Source: Solidesulfovibrio sp.
GTDB lineage: Bacteria; Desulfobacterota; Desulfovibrionia; Desulfovibrionales; Desulfovibrionaceae
NCBI RefSeq assembly: GCF_038562415.1
Contig: NZ_JBCFBA010000015.1
Span: forward strand, 1-64,000
DNA: 64,000 bases
Direction of reading: 5' to 3'
Made by a program: the position numbers and the translations under genes. This document shows positions 32,717 to 43,381 of this stretch, in pieces (position 1 is the first letter of the stretch; each line of letters starts with the position of its first letter). The notes under the pieces are model-generated. The model had not been told where the DNA came from, did no database searches, and saw nothing but the letters and a program-made list of their open reading frames with translations.

Positions 32717-34419
32717 GGCCGCGGCTCGCCGCCGAAAGTGTCCCGCATGATACCGAAAAGCTCCGCGATCCTCATGGGATAGGTATGCTGGGCCAGCACC
32801 CGCCGGTAGCCGGCCCGGGCGATGGCCCGCCGGGCCGGGACATCGGCCAGGTAGCGGGCGACAAGCTCCCCGATGGCCTCGGGTTCGTCGTAGACGGCCA
32901 CCTCGCGACCCGGCTCGAACAGGCGGTCCATCTGCGACCGGCGGTCGGTGAGCAAAAACGCCCGGCAAGCCGGCACGTCGAAGACCCGCTGGTTGACGGC
33001 GCCCTTCATCTGGCGGCTGGTGGCGTTGAAATTGATGTCGGAAAGCGGATAGAAACCGGGCAATTGGTCGTAATAGGCCAGTTCCGGCTGGTAGCACCAA
33101 TCCCGGCCCCGGCCGTCCAGGGCCTCCAGCCAACCGTCGTCGCCGACGACCAGGGGCTTGTGGGGGAAAAGTCGCCTGACGCAATCCTGGCGATAGCGAC
33201 GGGTGGCCTCCCAGATGACGGCCGTCTCGTAGGCCAGGCGGCGCTCGGTGGTGCCAAGGGCCGCATAGGCCGGCAGGAGTTCGGGACGGGCCGTTTCCAT
33301 GTGTTCGCGCACGGTCCGGCAGGGCGAGGCGTCGAACCCCTCGGCCAGGGAGGCGAAGGCGTCCACCAACAGGCGCGACGGCCGGGACGCGGCCAGGCGC
33401 AGCATGGTCTTGCGCCACATGGAATTGCCGACGAAGGAAACCCGCGCCCGCCAGGGATGGTCGCCCGGGAGGGCATCGAGGGGCTGAAACCGCGTCTCGT
33501 CGGCGGCCAGGGGCAGATGGTGGACGTGGGGAAAGCCCATGGCCCGCACCGGTTCCAGGCTGTCGGCGTCCCAGGTGAAAATGGCCGTGGCCCGGTTTTG
33601 GGCCGGCGCGTAAAGCGGCAGGAGCAGTTCCGGGCTGTCCACGAACCACGAGGCCAACGGCAAGGCCAGCTCGTCGAGCAGGGCCAGGAGCACGCCCTCG
33701 TGATCCACGCCCATGTGGTTGACGGTAAAGACGAAATCCGGCTTGAACGCGCCGACCGCCCCGCGCACCATGGCCACGAAGGCGTCGCGGTCGAGCTCGT
33801 CGCCGGTTTCGAGGTAGCGGCACGGGGCGCCCAGGCGCTGGCAGGCCTTGGTCACCTCGCCGAGCAGGAAAAAGCGGTTGGTCAGGCACAGCACCCGGGG
33901 CAGGGCCTGGCGGAACAGGCGCCGGGGCGGCTCGGCCGCCTGCCCGGCCGGCGGCGGGGCGAGCAGCCCGGCCAGGGCGCCGTACCAGGCCGGGTCCAGG
34001 CGGCGGTAGACGGGATGGGGCACGGGGCAAAGCGGCAGCGGCCCAAGCAGGCCCTTGGCCGCGGCGAATTCCCGGATGCGCGCCGCGGCCGCGGCCGGGG
34101 CGGCGTCGTCCACCCACAGGACGTCGGGATCGCCGGCAAAGGCCTGGCGTACCCCGGTGGCCCGGCTGATGGCCGTTTCCCGGTCGGCCACGGCCACGGC
34201 CAGGCCGGCCTGGCGACAGGCGGCCACGGCCGCGCCCAGGCCGGCGCCCAAGAAAACCGGCAACCCGCCGGCGGCGATGCGCTCCCGGGCAAGCCGGGCC
34301 TCGGTGGCCAGGCCGCCACGGCCGGCCAGGCTCCAGGTCTTGCCCCCCATCTCCAGGCGGACGTCCACGACGCAGTCCGCGTCGAGGACGGGCGTGGCGA
34401 CCAGTTCGGGGGAAGCCAC
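32713..34419 (-). CDS. CgeB-like glycosyltransferase (DUF3880 / Glyco_trans_1_2)
   Basis: A 568-residue protein. The middle holds [14 protein letters not shown] and [11 protein letters not shown], typical of DUF3880, and the C-terminal part has [21 protein letters not shown] and [20 protein letters not shown] (as separate pieces), the signature of the CgeB-like GT-B transferases. Such genes lie beside flagellin genes in many motile bacteria, where flagellin or surface glycosylation is assumed. The name comes from a Bacillus spore protein; no sporulation role is implied here. It starts six bases after the STAS gene stop and overlaps the GT2 gene, so it lies in one transcript with the RsbW/RsbV-like pair. 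Confidence 0.85.
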   Translation of the reverse strand: MASPELVATPVLDADCVVDVRLEMGGKTWSLAGRGGLATEARLARERIAAGGLPVFLGAGLGAAVAACRQAGLAVAVADRETAISRATGVRQAFAGDPDVLWVDDAAPAAAAARIREFAAAKGLLGPLPLCPVPHPVYRRLDPAWYGALAGLLAPPPAGQAAEPPRRLFRQALPRVLCLTNRFFLLGEVTKACQRLGAPCRYLETGDELDRDAFVAMVRGAVGAFKPDFVFTVNHMGVDHEGVLLALLDELALPLASWFVDSPELLLPLYAPAQNRATAIFTWDADSLEPVRAMGFPHVHHLPLAADETRFQPLDALPGDHPWRARVSFVGNSMWRKTMLRLAASRPSRLLVDAFASLAEGFDASPCRTVREHMETARPELLPAYAALGTTERRLAYETAVIWEATRRYRQDCVRRLFPHKPLVVGDDGWLEALDGRGRDWCYQPELAYYDQLPGFYPLSDINFNATSRQMKGAVNQRVFDVPACRAFLLTDRRSQMDRLFEPGREVAVYDEPEAIGELVARYLADVPARRAIARAGYRRVLAQHTYPMRIAELFGIMRDTFGGEPRP

Positions 34420-34425
34420 CGCGCG

Positions 34426-34770
34426 TCAGTCGCCGCAGGCGGCGGTCAGGGAGGCTTCGTCGGGGAGGACCTGGAAGAACTGGAGCAGTTGGACGAGGCC
34501 CAGGGTTTTCTCCACGGGAGGACTCAGCCGGTACAGGAAAAAGGAACGCCCGGCGCTGCGCATCCGGGTGTTGGCCGAAACGAGGAACCCGATGCCCGAG
34601 GAATCCATGAAGGTCACGTCGCCGAGATCGACGACCACGGTGGCGACGGCGTCGCCTTCCAGTTCGGCGTCCAGGCGCCGCTTGAGGTCTCCGGTGATCT
34701 CCAGGGTGATTTCCCCGACGTAGTGCAGCATGAGCGCATTGCCGATGCGCGAGAGCCTCAGCTTTTCCAC
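34426..34770 (-). CDS. STAS-domain anti-anti-sigma factor (RsbV/SpoIIAA-like)
   Basis: A 114-residue single STAS domain. The loop VTFMDSSGIGFLVSA carries the conserved serine pair after Asp where RsbV/SpoIIAA proteins are phosphorylated by their partner kinase. In its unphosphorylated form it should bind the anti-sigma kinase and free a target factor. It starts at a GTG (34770) with AGGGG about eight bases upstream, overlapping the end of the kinase gene by 13 bases. The glycosyltransferase genes follow after six bases. No PP2C (SpoIIE/RsbU) phosphatase is encoded nearby; one elsewhere would be needed. Confidence 0.9.
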   Translation of the reverse strand: MEKLRLSRIGNALMLHYVGEITLEITGDLKRRLDAELEGDAVATVVVDLGDVTFMDSSGIGFLVSANTRMRSAGRSFFLYRLSPPVEKTLGLVQLLQFFQVLPDEASLTAACGD

Positions 34771-35189
34771 CGCGTCGCCCCTATGTCCTTGTGGATGAAG
34801 ACGACGTTTTCGTCGTCGCGCCGGTGCACCCGGCAATGGTTTGACAGCATGCGCATGATGTACAGGCCCCGGCCGCCCTCGGAATCCGGGCCGGGGTTCT
34901 CGAAGCGGGCGGCGGCGTCGAAGCCCTTGCCCCAGTCCACGACTTCCAGTTCCACCCAGGCCCCGGGATTGACGGCGAGGCGCACTTCCAGCTTGCCCGG
35001 GCCGCCGCCGTAGGCGTGGCGGCAGACATTGGCGCAGGCCTCGGTCAGGATGATGTCAAGGTCGTGGAGGGTGTCGGGGTCGGCCAGATACTCGCGCGCC
35101 AGGTATTCCACCACCTCCTTGGCCAGCTTGCGGCTGTCGCCGGGGTGGGAAACGGCCCGAAAGACCTTGCGTATCGCCGCCTGTTCCAC
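34758..35189 (-). CDS. RsbW/SpoIIAB-like serine kinase, ATPase domain
   Basis: A 143-residue GHKL ATPase. The N box is DIILTEACANVCRHAY, with the later GKGFDAA and GGRGLYIMRML ATP-lid motifs, matching anti-sigma kinases of the RsbW type. It should phosphorylate the STAS protein encoded next and hold a sigma factor or another target when that protein is phosphorylated. GTG 35189 has GGAG eight bases upstream and is a better start than an ATG 48 codons further upstream, which would add an Arg/Pro-rich non-family tail. It heads the transcript kinase-STAS-CgeB-GT2-GT9 and is divergent from the endonuclease-IV-like gene. Confidence 0.88.
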   Translation of the reverse strand: MEQAAIRKVFRAVSHPGDSRKLAKEVVEYLAREYLADPDTLHDLDIILTEACANVCRHAYGGGPGKLEVRLAVNPGAWVELEVVDWGKGFDAAARFENPGPDSEGGRGLYIMRMLSNHCRVHRRDDENVVFIHKDIGATRWKS

Positions 35190-35359
35190 GTAGTTCGCTC
35201 CAATGGCGCGCCGGGCCGGGCCTCGTCGCGACCTGACTACGCTTTGCGCCCAAACGCCGCGCGCCGTCAAGGGGCGGCGCCCCCGCCGGGGTTCCCTCCC
35301 GCCGGGCTTCGGGGAGGCAAAAGGCGCGCCCAAACCCGAGCCATCGAGGAATCCGCCCC

Positions 35360-36175
35360 GTGACCACGCTTTTGTTCGGTGTCTCCGGCCTGCCGCTGGG
35401 CAACGGCCAGAAATTCCATTACGCCAGCGGCATTTCGTATCTGAAGCAGTTCGGCCTCGACGCCCTGGAACTGCTGTTCGTCAGGTCCGTCAACGTCTCG
35501 GACCGCAACAGCGGGCTCATCGTCCAACGAAAAACCGAACACGATTTCCATCTGTCGGCCCACGGCTCGTATTACATCAACCTCAACGCCGACACGCCGG
35601 ACAAGCAGCGACAATCCCTGCGACGCATCACCGACGGCGCCGCCGCCCTGCGCCTCGTCGGCGGGCGAAGCCTGGTCTTCCACCCCGGCTTCTACCTCGG
35701 GAAATCACCGGCGGCCGCCTGCGACACCATCAGGGAAAACCTCCGCAAGCTGCCGCAACAGGGCATGGACTATCGCCTGGAAACCACGGGCAAGGGGACG
35801 CAGTGCGGCACCGTGGCCGAGCTCGTGGCCTTGTGCCGGGAAGTTCCCTCGTGCAAGCCATGCATCGACTTCGCCCACATCCACGCCCGGGGCAACGGCG
35901 CCCTGCGAACCTACGCCGATTTCGCGAACATCCTCGACACCCTGCGCGAAGGCTTGGGCCGGGGCGCCCTGGACGACATGCACATCCACATGGGCGGCAT
36001 CGCCTACGGCCCCAAGGGCGAAAAACACCACCTGCCGCTTCTGGAGAGCGACTTCAACTACACGGCCTGCCTGCAAGCCCTGCGCGACTACGCCGTCCGG
36101 GGCTGCGTCATCTGCGAAGGGCCGCGGCTGGAATACGACGCCATCATCCTGAAGAATACCTACCACAGGCTGTAG
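35360..36175 (+). CDS. Endonuclease IV-like TIM-barrel protein
   Basis: A 271-residue protein of the AP endonuclease 2 / xylose isomerase-like TIM-barrel family. Metal-site style motifs are HLSAHGSYYINL, LVFHPGFYLG, YRLETTGKG, CIDFAHIHARG, MHIHMGG and VICEGP, matching the order of zinc ligands in endonuclease IV (Nfo). It would cut at abasic sites in DNA, although archaeal-type family members of this length are less well studied. It starts at a GTG (35360) with GAGGA nine bases upstream. It is a single gene, convergent with dtd, whose stop codon is six bases away. Confidence 0.78.
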   Translation: MTTLLFGVSGLPLGNGQKFHYASGISYLKQFGLDALELLFVRSVNVSDRNSGLIVQRKTEHDFHLSAHGSYYINLNADTPDKQRQSLRRITDGAAALRLVGGRSLVFHPGFYLGKSPAAACDTIRENLRKLPQQGMDYRLETTGKGTQCGTVAELVALCREVPSCKPCIDFAHIHARGNGALRTYADFANILDTLREGLGRGALDDMHIHMGGIAYGPKGEKHHLPLLESDFNYTACLQALRDYAVRGCVICEGPRLEYDAIILKNTYHRL

Positions 36176-36180
36176 CGGCC

Positions 36181-36660
36181 TCAGGCCCCCCGGCCGGCGA
36201 AATCGGCCCCGTCCAGCAGGATGGTCACCGGCCCCCAGTTGACCAGGGACACGTCCATATCCGCCCCGAAACGGCCCGAGGCGACCTTGCCCGGCAACAG
36301 CCCGGCCGCCGTGGCCAGCAGGGCCTCGTACAGCGCCCCGGCGACGTCCGGGGCGGCGGCGGCGGCAAACGACGGCCGGCGGCCCTTGCGGCAGGCGGCG
36401 TAGAGCGTGAACTGGGAGACCAGCAGCAGTTCGCCCCCGGCCTCGCGCAGGCTCACGTCGCACTTGCCGGCCGCGTCCGGGAAAATCCGCAGGTCCAGGG
36501 TCTTTTCGAGCATCGCCCGGCACACGGGGCCGTTGGCGAAGCCCGGCCCGTCGTCGCGGCCGAAGCCGACCAGGGCCAGGATGCCCGGCCCGATGGCGGC
36601 CACATCCTGGCCGGCCACGGCCACCGAGGCCCGGCGTACCCGTTGAAGCACAAGTTTCAT
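36181..36660 (-). CDS. dtd: D-aminoacyl-tRNA deacylase
   Basis: A 159-residue enzyme beginning MKLVLQRVRRASVAV, with the catalytic SQFTLYA motif near residue 81 and the chirality-checking NWGPVTI element near 141 (most DTDs have N-x-G-P). It hydrolyses D-amino acids mischarged onto tRNA. Length and motif spacing are normal; the x in NxGPxT being Trp is unusual but tolerated in the pattern. It lies 28 bases behind the hybrid kinase gene on the same strand, and the ATG has only a weak GGGG ahead, so translation may depend on that transcript. Confidence 0.93.
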   Translation of the reverse strand: MKLVLQRVRRASVAVAGQDVAAIGPGILALVGFGRDDGPGFANGPVCRAMLEKTLDLRIFPDAAGKCDVSLREAGGELLLVSQFTLYAACRKGRRPSFAAAAAPDVAGALYEALLATAAGLLPGKVASGRFGADMDVSLVNWGPVTILLDGADFAGRGA

Positions 36661-36688
36661 GCCGAAAACCCCACGGACGCCGCCCCCC

Positions 36689-38818
<2,130 letters not shown>

Positions 38819-38833
38819 CCTCCCGGTCGGGGC

Positions 38834-40018
38834 TTAGGGCAGTTCGGAACGGTCCAGCTGTTCCGCCGCCGAAGGCGCCCTGGGCGCGGCGGCCGGCGCC
38901 TTGGCCGATTCCTTGCGGGGCGGGGCCGGCTTGGCAGCGGGCGGCGCGGCGGCCGGCGGCGCCGGGGTGAAGGGCTTGGGCGCCGCCGGGGTTCCCGGCG
39001 TCGGCTGGGCCGCCGGTTGGATGGCCGGCTGCGACTGGGCGGCAGGCATCGGCTGCGTGGCCGTCGCCGGCAGGGCGGCCGGCGGCGGTGCGGCCGACGG
39101 CGTCCGGGCCGACGGCGGTGGCGGCGACGCCGGCTGTGCCGCCGGGCTCGGCAGGCTGACCTCTTCCACGGCGGACAGGCGGCTCAGGTTTTCCTGGGCC
39201 ACGGGGTAAAAGCGCGGATTGGCGGCGATGGCCCGTTCGAAATACTCTTGCGCCCTGGCCTTGTTGCCGGCCTCCAGGTAGCACACGCCGATGTTGTTTA
39301 AGGCCGCCGACTCCGAGCCCGCGCCGATGAACACGGCGTAGGCCTCGTCGTAGCGGTGCAGCCGGCACAGGGCCAGCCCCAGGTTGTTGGCGATCTTGGG
39401 CGATTTCTTGGCGGAGGCGGCCTTGCGGAAGGCGGCCACGGCCTCGTCGGCGCGTCCCAGAAGCAGCAAGGCGATGCCCCGGTTGTTTTCCACGTCCGCG
39501 TCGAAGGCCGCGGCCAGGCAGCGGTCGTAAATGGCCAGGGCCGCCTCGGGGCGGCCGTCGCGGGCCTCGATGGAGCCCAGCAGCGCCGCCGCCCGGGGCA
39601 AGGCCGGGTCGCTGGCCAGGGCCTTGGTCAAGTTGGCGGCGGCCTCGGCCTTGGAACCGCCGAGGTAGAGGGCGAAGCCCAGGCCCTGCAGGGCCGGGGC
39701 ATGTTTCGGATCGCTTTTGAGGGCTTCCCCATAGGCCAACACGGCCTTGGGATACTCGCCAAGGCCGAGGTACAGGTCGCCCATGCGGGTGTGGACCAGG
39801 GGCGCCGGCGCGCCGGCGGCCAGGGCTTCGAGATACAGCCGGCCGGCCTCGCGGGGCTCGCCGTGGCTCAGGGCGGCGTCGCCGGCGGCCAGGCCGGCGC
39901 CCCCCCGGCCGGACACCGGGCCGGCGGGCCTGGCCTTGGCCCCGCCGCAACCGGCCAGCCCGGCCAGGCAGACGGCCACTCCCGCCACGGCCAAGGCCAT
40001 GCGCAAACGTCCCTTCAC
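38834..40018 (-). CDS. tadD: TPR lipoprotein, TadD-like
   Basis: A 394-residue lipoprotein: signal peptide with lipobox LAGC near residue 20-23, then five to six TPR units (about 35-260; LVHTRMGDLYLGLGEYPKAV, ALQGLGFALYLGG, IANNLGLALCRLHRYDEAY) and a long Pro/Ala-rich tail. TadD lipoproteins help assemble the outer-membrane secretin of Tad pili, and this gene lies next to tadE, divergent from it. The proline-rich tail is longer than in TadD proteins I know. GTG 40018 has GGGAGGG seven to eight bases upstream. The hybrid kinase gene follows after 15 bases. Confidence 0.75.
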   Translation of the reverse strand: MKGRLRMALAVAGVAVCLAGLAGCGGAKARPAGPVSGRGGAGLAAGDAALSHGEPREAGRLYLEALAAGAPAPLVHTRMGDLYLGLGEYPKAVLAYGEALKSDPKHAPALQGLGFALYLGGSKAEAAANLTKALASDPALPRAAALLGSIEARDGRPEAALAIYDRCLAAAFDADVENNRGIALLLLGRADEAVAAFRKAASAKKSPKIANNLGLALCRLHRYDEAYAVFIGAGSESAALNNIGVCYLEAGNKARAQEYFERAIAANPRFYPVAQENLSRLSAVEEVSLPSPAAQPASPPPPSARTPSAAPPPAALPATATQPMPAAQSQPAIQPAAQPTPGTPAAPKPFTPAPPAAAPPAAKPAPPRKESAKAPAAAPRAPSAAEQLDRSELP

Positions 40019-40229
40019 CGCGTCCCTCCCCCAAGTCTTCGCGCCAGCATAGCAAAGCCGCCCGGGAGGGTAAACACATGGCCGGGCCGCTCGCCGATCC
40101 GTGGACCGAAACGGGCGCCGGGTCCACGAATCATGGACGGCCCCCGGCCAAGGCCGCCCGCCCCCAAAACCCGTCCAATCCCGACGGCCGCTTAGCGCGC
40201 CGGCGCCCGAGCGAAGCCCCGGCCGGTTC

Positions 40230-40244
40230 TGGCATGAATATTTC
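40230..40244 (+). promoter_or_regulatory. Possible sigma-54-like element before tadE
   Basis: TGGCATGAATATTTC fits TGGCACG-N4-TTGC at 9 of 11 fixed positions, but the -12 GC is TC. It lies 43 bases before the tadE start in the 268-base divergent gap with tadD. Confidence 0.3.
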
Positions 40245-40286
40245 AGCGCAAGGGAAAACGCCCCGCCCCTCGGGGAAAGGCCCGCC

Positions 40287-40730
40287 ATGTCCGCACACCA
40301 CAATCCTCGCCAAAACAACCGGCAACGCGGCGCGGCGGCCGTGGAAATGGCCATCGGGATGCTGCTGCTCGTGCCCCTGCTGCTGCTGCTGGTCGAGGCG
40401 ACCCGGGCCATCACGGAATACTCGCAGCTGCAAAACGCCTCCATGGAAGGGGCCCGGATGCTGGCGCGGCAAAACGGCGACACAAGCGGCGTGGAGGATT
40501 TCATCAAGAATTCCATCCTGACCGACGCCTCGGGCGCCGCCCTGCTCGGCGGCGCCGAGCCCACGGTCACCATCGGCCCGCGCGACAGCGACAACAACGT
40601 AACAGTGCAGGTGGACCATGCCTACTCGCCCTATTTCACCGGCGGCGCCGGCGGCGCCGGCTCCTTGCTGTCTGGCGCGGATTCGCTCGTTATTTCGGCC
40701 AAGACGACCATGGCCCTGCCCGAGAATTGA
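40287..40730 (+). CDS. tadE: TadE-like pseudopilin
   Basis: A 147-residue protein with a short basic N terminus, RGAAAVEMAIGMLLLVPLLL (about 15-34; the E after V is the pseudopilin Glu at position five of the mature protein) and an extracytoplasmic domain ending in Gly-rich repeats and TTMALPEN. TadE is a prepilin-peptidase-processed pseudopilin of the Tad system. ATG 40287 is six bases after AAAGG. It heads a plus-strand run tadE-tadG-tadE-like-exported protein. Its last 113 bases overlap the longest reading of tadG. Confidence 0.85.
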   Translation: MSAHHNPRQNNRQRGAAAVEMAIGMLLLVPLLLLLVEATRAITEYSQLQNASMEGARMLARQNGDTSGVEDFIKNSILTDASGAALLGGAEPTVTIGPRDSDNNVTVQVDHAYSPYFTGGAGGAGSLLSGADSLVISAKTTMALPEN

Positions 40731-42117
40731 CGGCGACGCGCGCGGCGCCTCGAGCGTGATCCTGGCGGCGGCGCTTGTCGGGGTCATGGCCGCCGCCGGC
40801 GTGGCCGTGGACCTCGGCCGGGTGTACATGGCCCGCAACAAGCTGCAAAACGCCGTGGACGCCGCCGCCCTGGCCGGCAGCCTGCAATTGGCTGACGACC
40901 CCGACGTGCAAAACGGCACGGTGGAGACGGCGGTCAAGGACAACCTGGCCTTAAACGACCCCGAGGCCACGGACATCGAGGTGACCTCGGGCGGGGCGAC
41001 GCGCAGCGTGTGCGTGGACGCCAAGGCCACCGTGGACATGACCCTGTCCAAGGTCATCGGCCTGGAGGAGACCACGGTCGCGGCCGAGGCCTGCGCCGGC
41101 TACAACGACATCGAGCTGGTCATGGTCCTCGACGCCACGGGCAGCATGAAGGGCACGCCCATCGCCAACGTCAAGACGGCGGCCACCGACCTGGTCAACC
41201 TCATCATGCCGTCGAACAACGCCGCCAACACCCGGTCCAAGATCGGCCTGGTGCCCTTCCAGGGCAAGGTGCGCATCGACGGCAACGACCCGGTTTCGGC
41301 CGAGGTCAATCCCGACGGCGTGGGCGCGGGCTGCCGCAACGCCGACGGCAGCCTCAACAACGGCAAGCTCAAGACCGAATACAGCAACACGAGCTCCAAA
41401 AGCTCCATCTTCTACGGCTACACCATCAGCGGCGTGAGCACGACCCAGGACAAGACCTGCTCGGGCATGTCGCCCATCCGGGCGCTTTCCTCGGACAAGA
41501 CCACCATCCTGTCCAACATTTCCGCCATAAACGCCGGCGCCGTCACCTCGGGCACGCTCATCTCCGAGGGCATCAAGTGGGGCCACAAGGTGCTCTCCCC
41601 CGAAGCCCCCTACACCGAGGGCAGCACGGACAAGAAGGTGCGCAAGATCATGATCGTGCTCACCGACGGCGACACCGAGGACGGCCGCTGCGGCGGCAGC
41701 TACGCCTCGGCCTCGAAAACCGTCAACACCTACTGGACCAACGCCTATTTCGGCCTGGGCCTCAAGCCGACGAGCACCGCCTCGCCCTACGCCACCCTGT
41801 CCACGGCCACGGCCACCCTGGCCCAGATCCCCAGTTGCGTGGACGGCGGCAAGCTCAACCAGTACGTGCTCGACGAGGCCAGCTCGGCCAAAAACGACGC
41901 CAATTACCCGGTGGAAATCTTCTCCATCCGCTTCGGCGACTCGGATTCCACGGACAAAAACATCATGAAGCAGATCGCCTCGTCCAAGACCGGCACCGAC
42001 GACCACTACTACGATGCGCCCAACGAATCGGAGATCCAGGACATGTTCAAGCAGATCGGCCAGCAGCTCGGCCAGCGGCTGATGACCAAAAAGGAAGCCA
42101 CCACCGGCACGCCGTAA
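40618..42117 (+). CDS. tadG: TadG-like protein with von Willebrand factor A domain
   Basis: About 499 residues. After the lead, RGASSVILAAALVGVMAAAGVAVDLGR (about 42-68) is the Tad_N/pseudopilin-like membrane segment, and ELVMVLDATGSMKG (about 165-178) opens a VWA domain with a MIDAS D-x-T-x-S, continuing through MIVLTDGDTEDG. TadG is thought to anchor or trigger Tad pilus assembly at the membrane. The start is uncertain: ATG 40618 has AGGTGG nearby but lies 113 bases inside tadE; a start near the tadE stop would need a rare ATT (40726), and GTG 40756 would cut into the membrane segment. Confidence 0.8.
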   Translation: MPTRPISPAAPAAPAPCCLARIRSLFRPRRPWPCPRIDGDARGASSVILAAALVGVMAAAGVAVDLGRVYMARNKLQNAVDAAALAGSLQLADDPDVQNGTVETAVKDNLALNDPEATDIEVTSGGATRSVCVDAKATVDMTLSKVIGLEETTVAAEACAGYNDIELVMVLDATGSMKGTPIANVKTAATDLVNLIMPSNNAANTRSKIGLVPFQGKVRIDGNDPVSAEVNPDGVGAGCRNADGSLNNGKLKTEYSNTSSKSSIFYGYTISGVSTTQDKTCSGMSPIRALSSDKTTILSNISAINAGAVTSGTLISEGIKWGHKVLSPEAPYTEGSTDKKVRKIMIVLTDGDTEDGRCGGSYASASKTVNTYWTNAYFGLGLKPTSTASPYATLSTATATLAQIPSCVDGGKLNQYVLDEASSAKNDANYPVEIFSIRFGDSDSTDKNIMKQIASSKTGTDDHYYDAPNESEIQDMFKQIGQQLGQRLMTKKEATTGTP

Positions 42118-42132
42118 GGAAGGGAGCAGATC

Positions 42133-42585
42133 ATGTCGCCGCGACAACAACAACGCGGCCCGCGACGTCGGCCGGGCGCAAGGGAAAAGGGCGTCACCAC
42201 CGTGGAAATGGCCCTGGTGCTGCCGGTCTTTTTCCTGATGCTGTTCGGCATCATCGAGCTGGCCAACATCCTGCGCCTCCAGCTCCAGCTGGAAAGCGCC
42301 GTGTCCGAGGCCAGCCGCTACGCCGCCCTGGTGGAAACAAGCACGGCGCAGGCCAAGGACTCCGTGGCCAACCTGCTTGCGGCCATCACCCAGAACAACC
42401 CCGAGGCCCAGACGCCCGACTTCACCATGACGCCGTCAACGACCACGTCCTGCAAGGAAACGCCCTGCGACCCCATCACGGTACACATCAGCTACGTGTA
42501 TCATGCCATCACGCCGCTCATGGAGCCTTTCTTCGACGGGCTGACGCTCTCGGCCTCGGCCAAACGGATCTCGGAACCCTGGTAG
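42133..42585 (+). CDS. Second TadE/TadF-like pseudopilin
   Basis: A 150-residue protein with a basic start, EKGVTTVEMALVLPVFFLMLF (residues 18-38, conserved Glu at VEMA) and an extracytoplasmic part with a pair of Cys about 98 and 103 that could form a disulfide. The build is that of TadE/TadF. It follows tadG by 15 bases with GGGAG six bases before its ATG, so it lies in the same operon. Whether it plays the TadF role cannot be decided from sequence alone. Confidence 0.82.
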   Translation: MSPRQQQRGPRRRPGAREKGVTTVEMALVLPVFFLMLFGIIELANILRLQLQLESAVSEASRYAALVETSTAQAKDSVANLLAAITQNNPEAQTPDFTMTPSTTTSCKETPCDPITVHISYVYHAITPLMEPFFDGLTLSASAKRISEPW

Positions 42586-42601
42586 CAAGGGAGAACATGC
42601 C

Positions 42602-42928
42602 ATGAAAACCCGCCTGTCCCTCGCCGTCCTGGCCGCCTGGCTGCTCCTGGCCGGCCCGGCTTTCGCCGCCGCGTCCAAGGCCAACGTCGTCGCCTTCTAC
42701 CAATCCTACCTGGACCTGGTCAGCGCCAGCGACTACGTGACGCTCTCGCGCGACCAGCCGGAAAGCTGGGACGCCAAATTCGACGCGGCCGCCCGGTCCG
42801 CCGGGTTCGAGGATGCCGCCGCCGCCCTGGCCGCCGGGGAGGAATACGCCGCCGACAGCGACGTGTCCGCCCTGCGCCAGTCCGTGACCGACAAGATTCT
42901 CCAGCAGTACAAGCCCTACCGGGAATAG
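42602..42928 (+). CDS. Small exported protein of the tad operon
   Basis: A 108-residue protein with a classical signal peptide (basic start, LAVLAAWLLLAGP, AFA cleavage near residue 22) and a mature helical domain of about 85 residues ending LQQYKPYRE. It has no Cys and no lipobox, so it should be a soluble periplasmic protein. It follows the pseudopilin gene by 16 bases with GGGAG at eight bases, and a strong terminator comes after it, marking the end of the plus-strand tad block. I do not recognise a family. Confidence 0.75.
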   Translation: MKTRLSLAVLAAWLLLAGPAFAAASKANVVAFYQSYLDLVSASDYVTLSRDQPESWDAKFDAAARSAGFEDAAAALAAGEEYAADSDVSALRQSVTDKILQQYKPYRE

Positions 42929-42951
42929 CCCCCTTCCCGTCCGGGATACGG

Positions 42952-42988
42952 AAAAAGGATGCCCGACGCGCAGCCGGGCATCCTTTTT
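42952..42988. terminator. Bidirectional terminator between the two tad blocks
   Basis: AAAAAGGATGCCCG (42952-42965) pairs perfectly with CGGGCATCCTTTTT (42975-42988) over nine bases, with T runs in both directions. It ends the plus-strand tadE block and the minus-strand cpaB-tadC block, which converge here. Confidence 0.92.
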
Positions 42989-43006
42989 TCCTGTCACGAC
43001 CAAGGG

Positions 43007-43372
43007 TTAAACCCTGTTCCCCACCGCCGCGAACGCCCCGGTCAGCCAGCAAAGCAGCACCAGGGCGGTCACGATCGCCGCGACGACGACGGCCAGACGC
43101 AACCCGCCGCCCCGGCCCAGGCCGGCGAGCATCCCGCCCCCGCCCGCCGGGACCGGGATGATGTGCTCGGCGCGCAGCAGACGGTAGAGGCCGATCAGGG
43201 CGATCAGGCACACGAGCAGGGCCAGCAGGTTGTCCGGGCCGCGAAAGAAATCCGCCAGTCCGCGCGCCGCCCCGGCCGCCCCCGAGGCGGTGCCGGCAAT
43301 CCCCTCCAGGGCGCCCTGCCCGGTTTCGCGCATCTCCCCGACGGAACGCGCCACGTCCTGCACGCCGGCCAT
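43007..43372 (-). CDS. Small two-helix membrane protein behind tadC
   Basis: A 121-residue protein: an amphipathic Ala/Gly-rich lead (1-45), a membrane segment LLALLVCLIALIGLYRLL (48-65), a Gly-rich loop and a second segment RLAVVVAAIVTALVLLCWLTG (about 92-112). ATG 43372 has AGGAGG five bases ahead and lies nine bases after the tadC stop, so it is the last gene of the cpaB-to-tadC block. It is not one of the standard Tad components that I know. It may be a minor membrane subunit or unrelated. Confidence 0.7.
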   Translation of the reverse strand: MAGVQDVARSVGEMRETGQGALEGIAGTASGAAGAARGLADFFRGPDNLLALLVCLIALIGLYRLLRAEHIIPVPAGGGGMLAGLGRGGGLRLAVVVAAIVTALVLLCWLTGAFAAVGNRV

Positions 43373-43381
43373 AGTGCCCTC

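Noticed and set aside
32713-34419. Sporulation role suggested by the name CgeB
   Set aside because: The similarity is to a broad glycosyltransferase family; Desulfovibrio does not sporulate and the neighbours are flagellar and surface-sugar genes.
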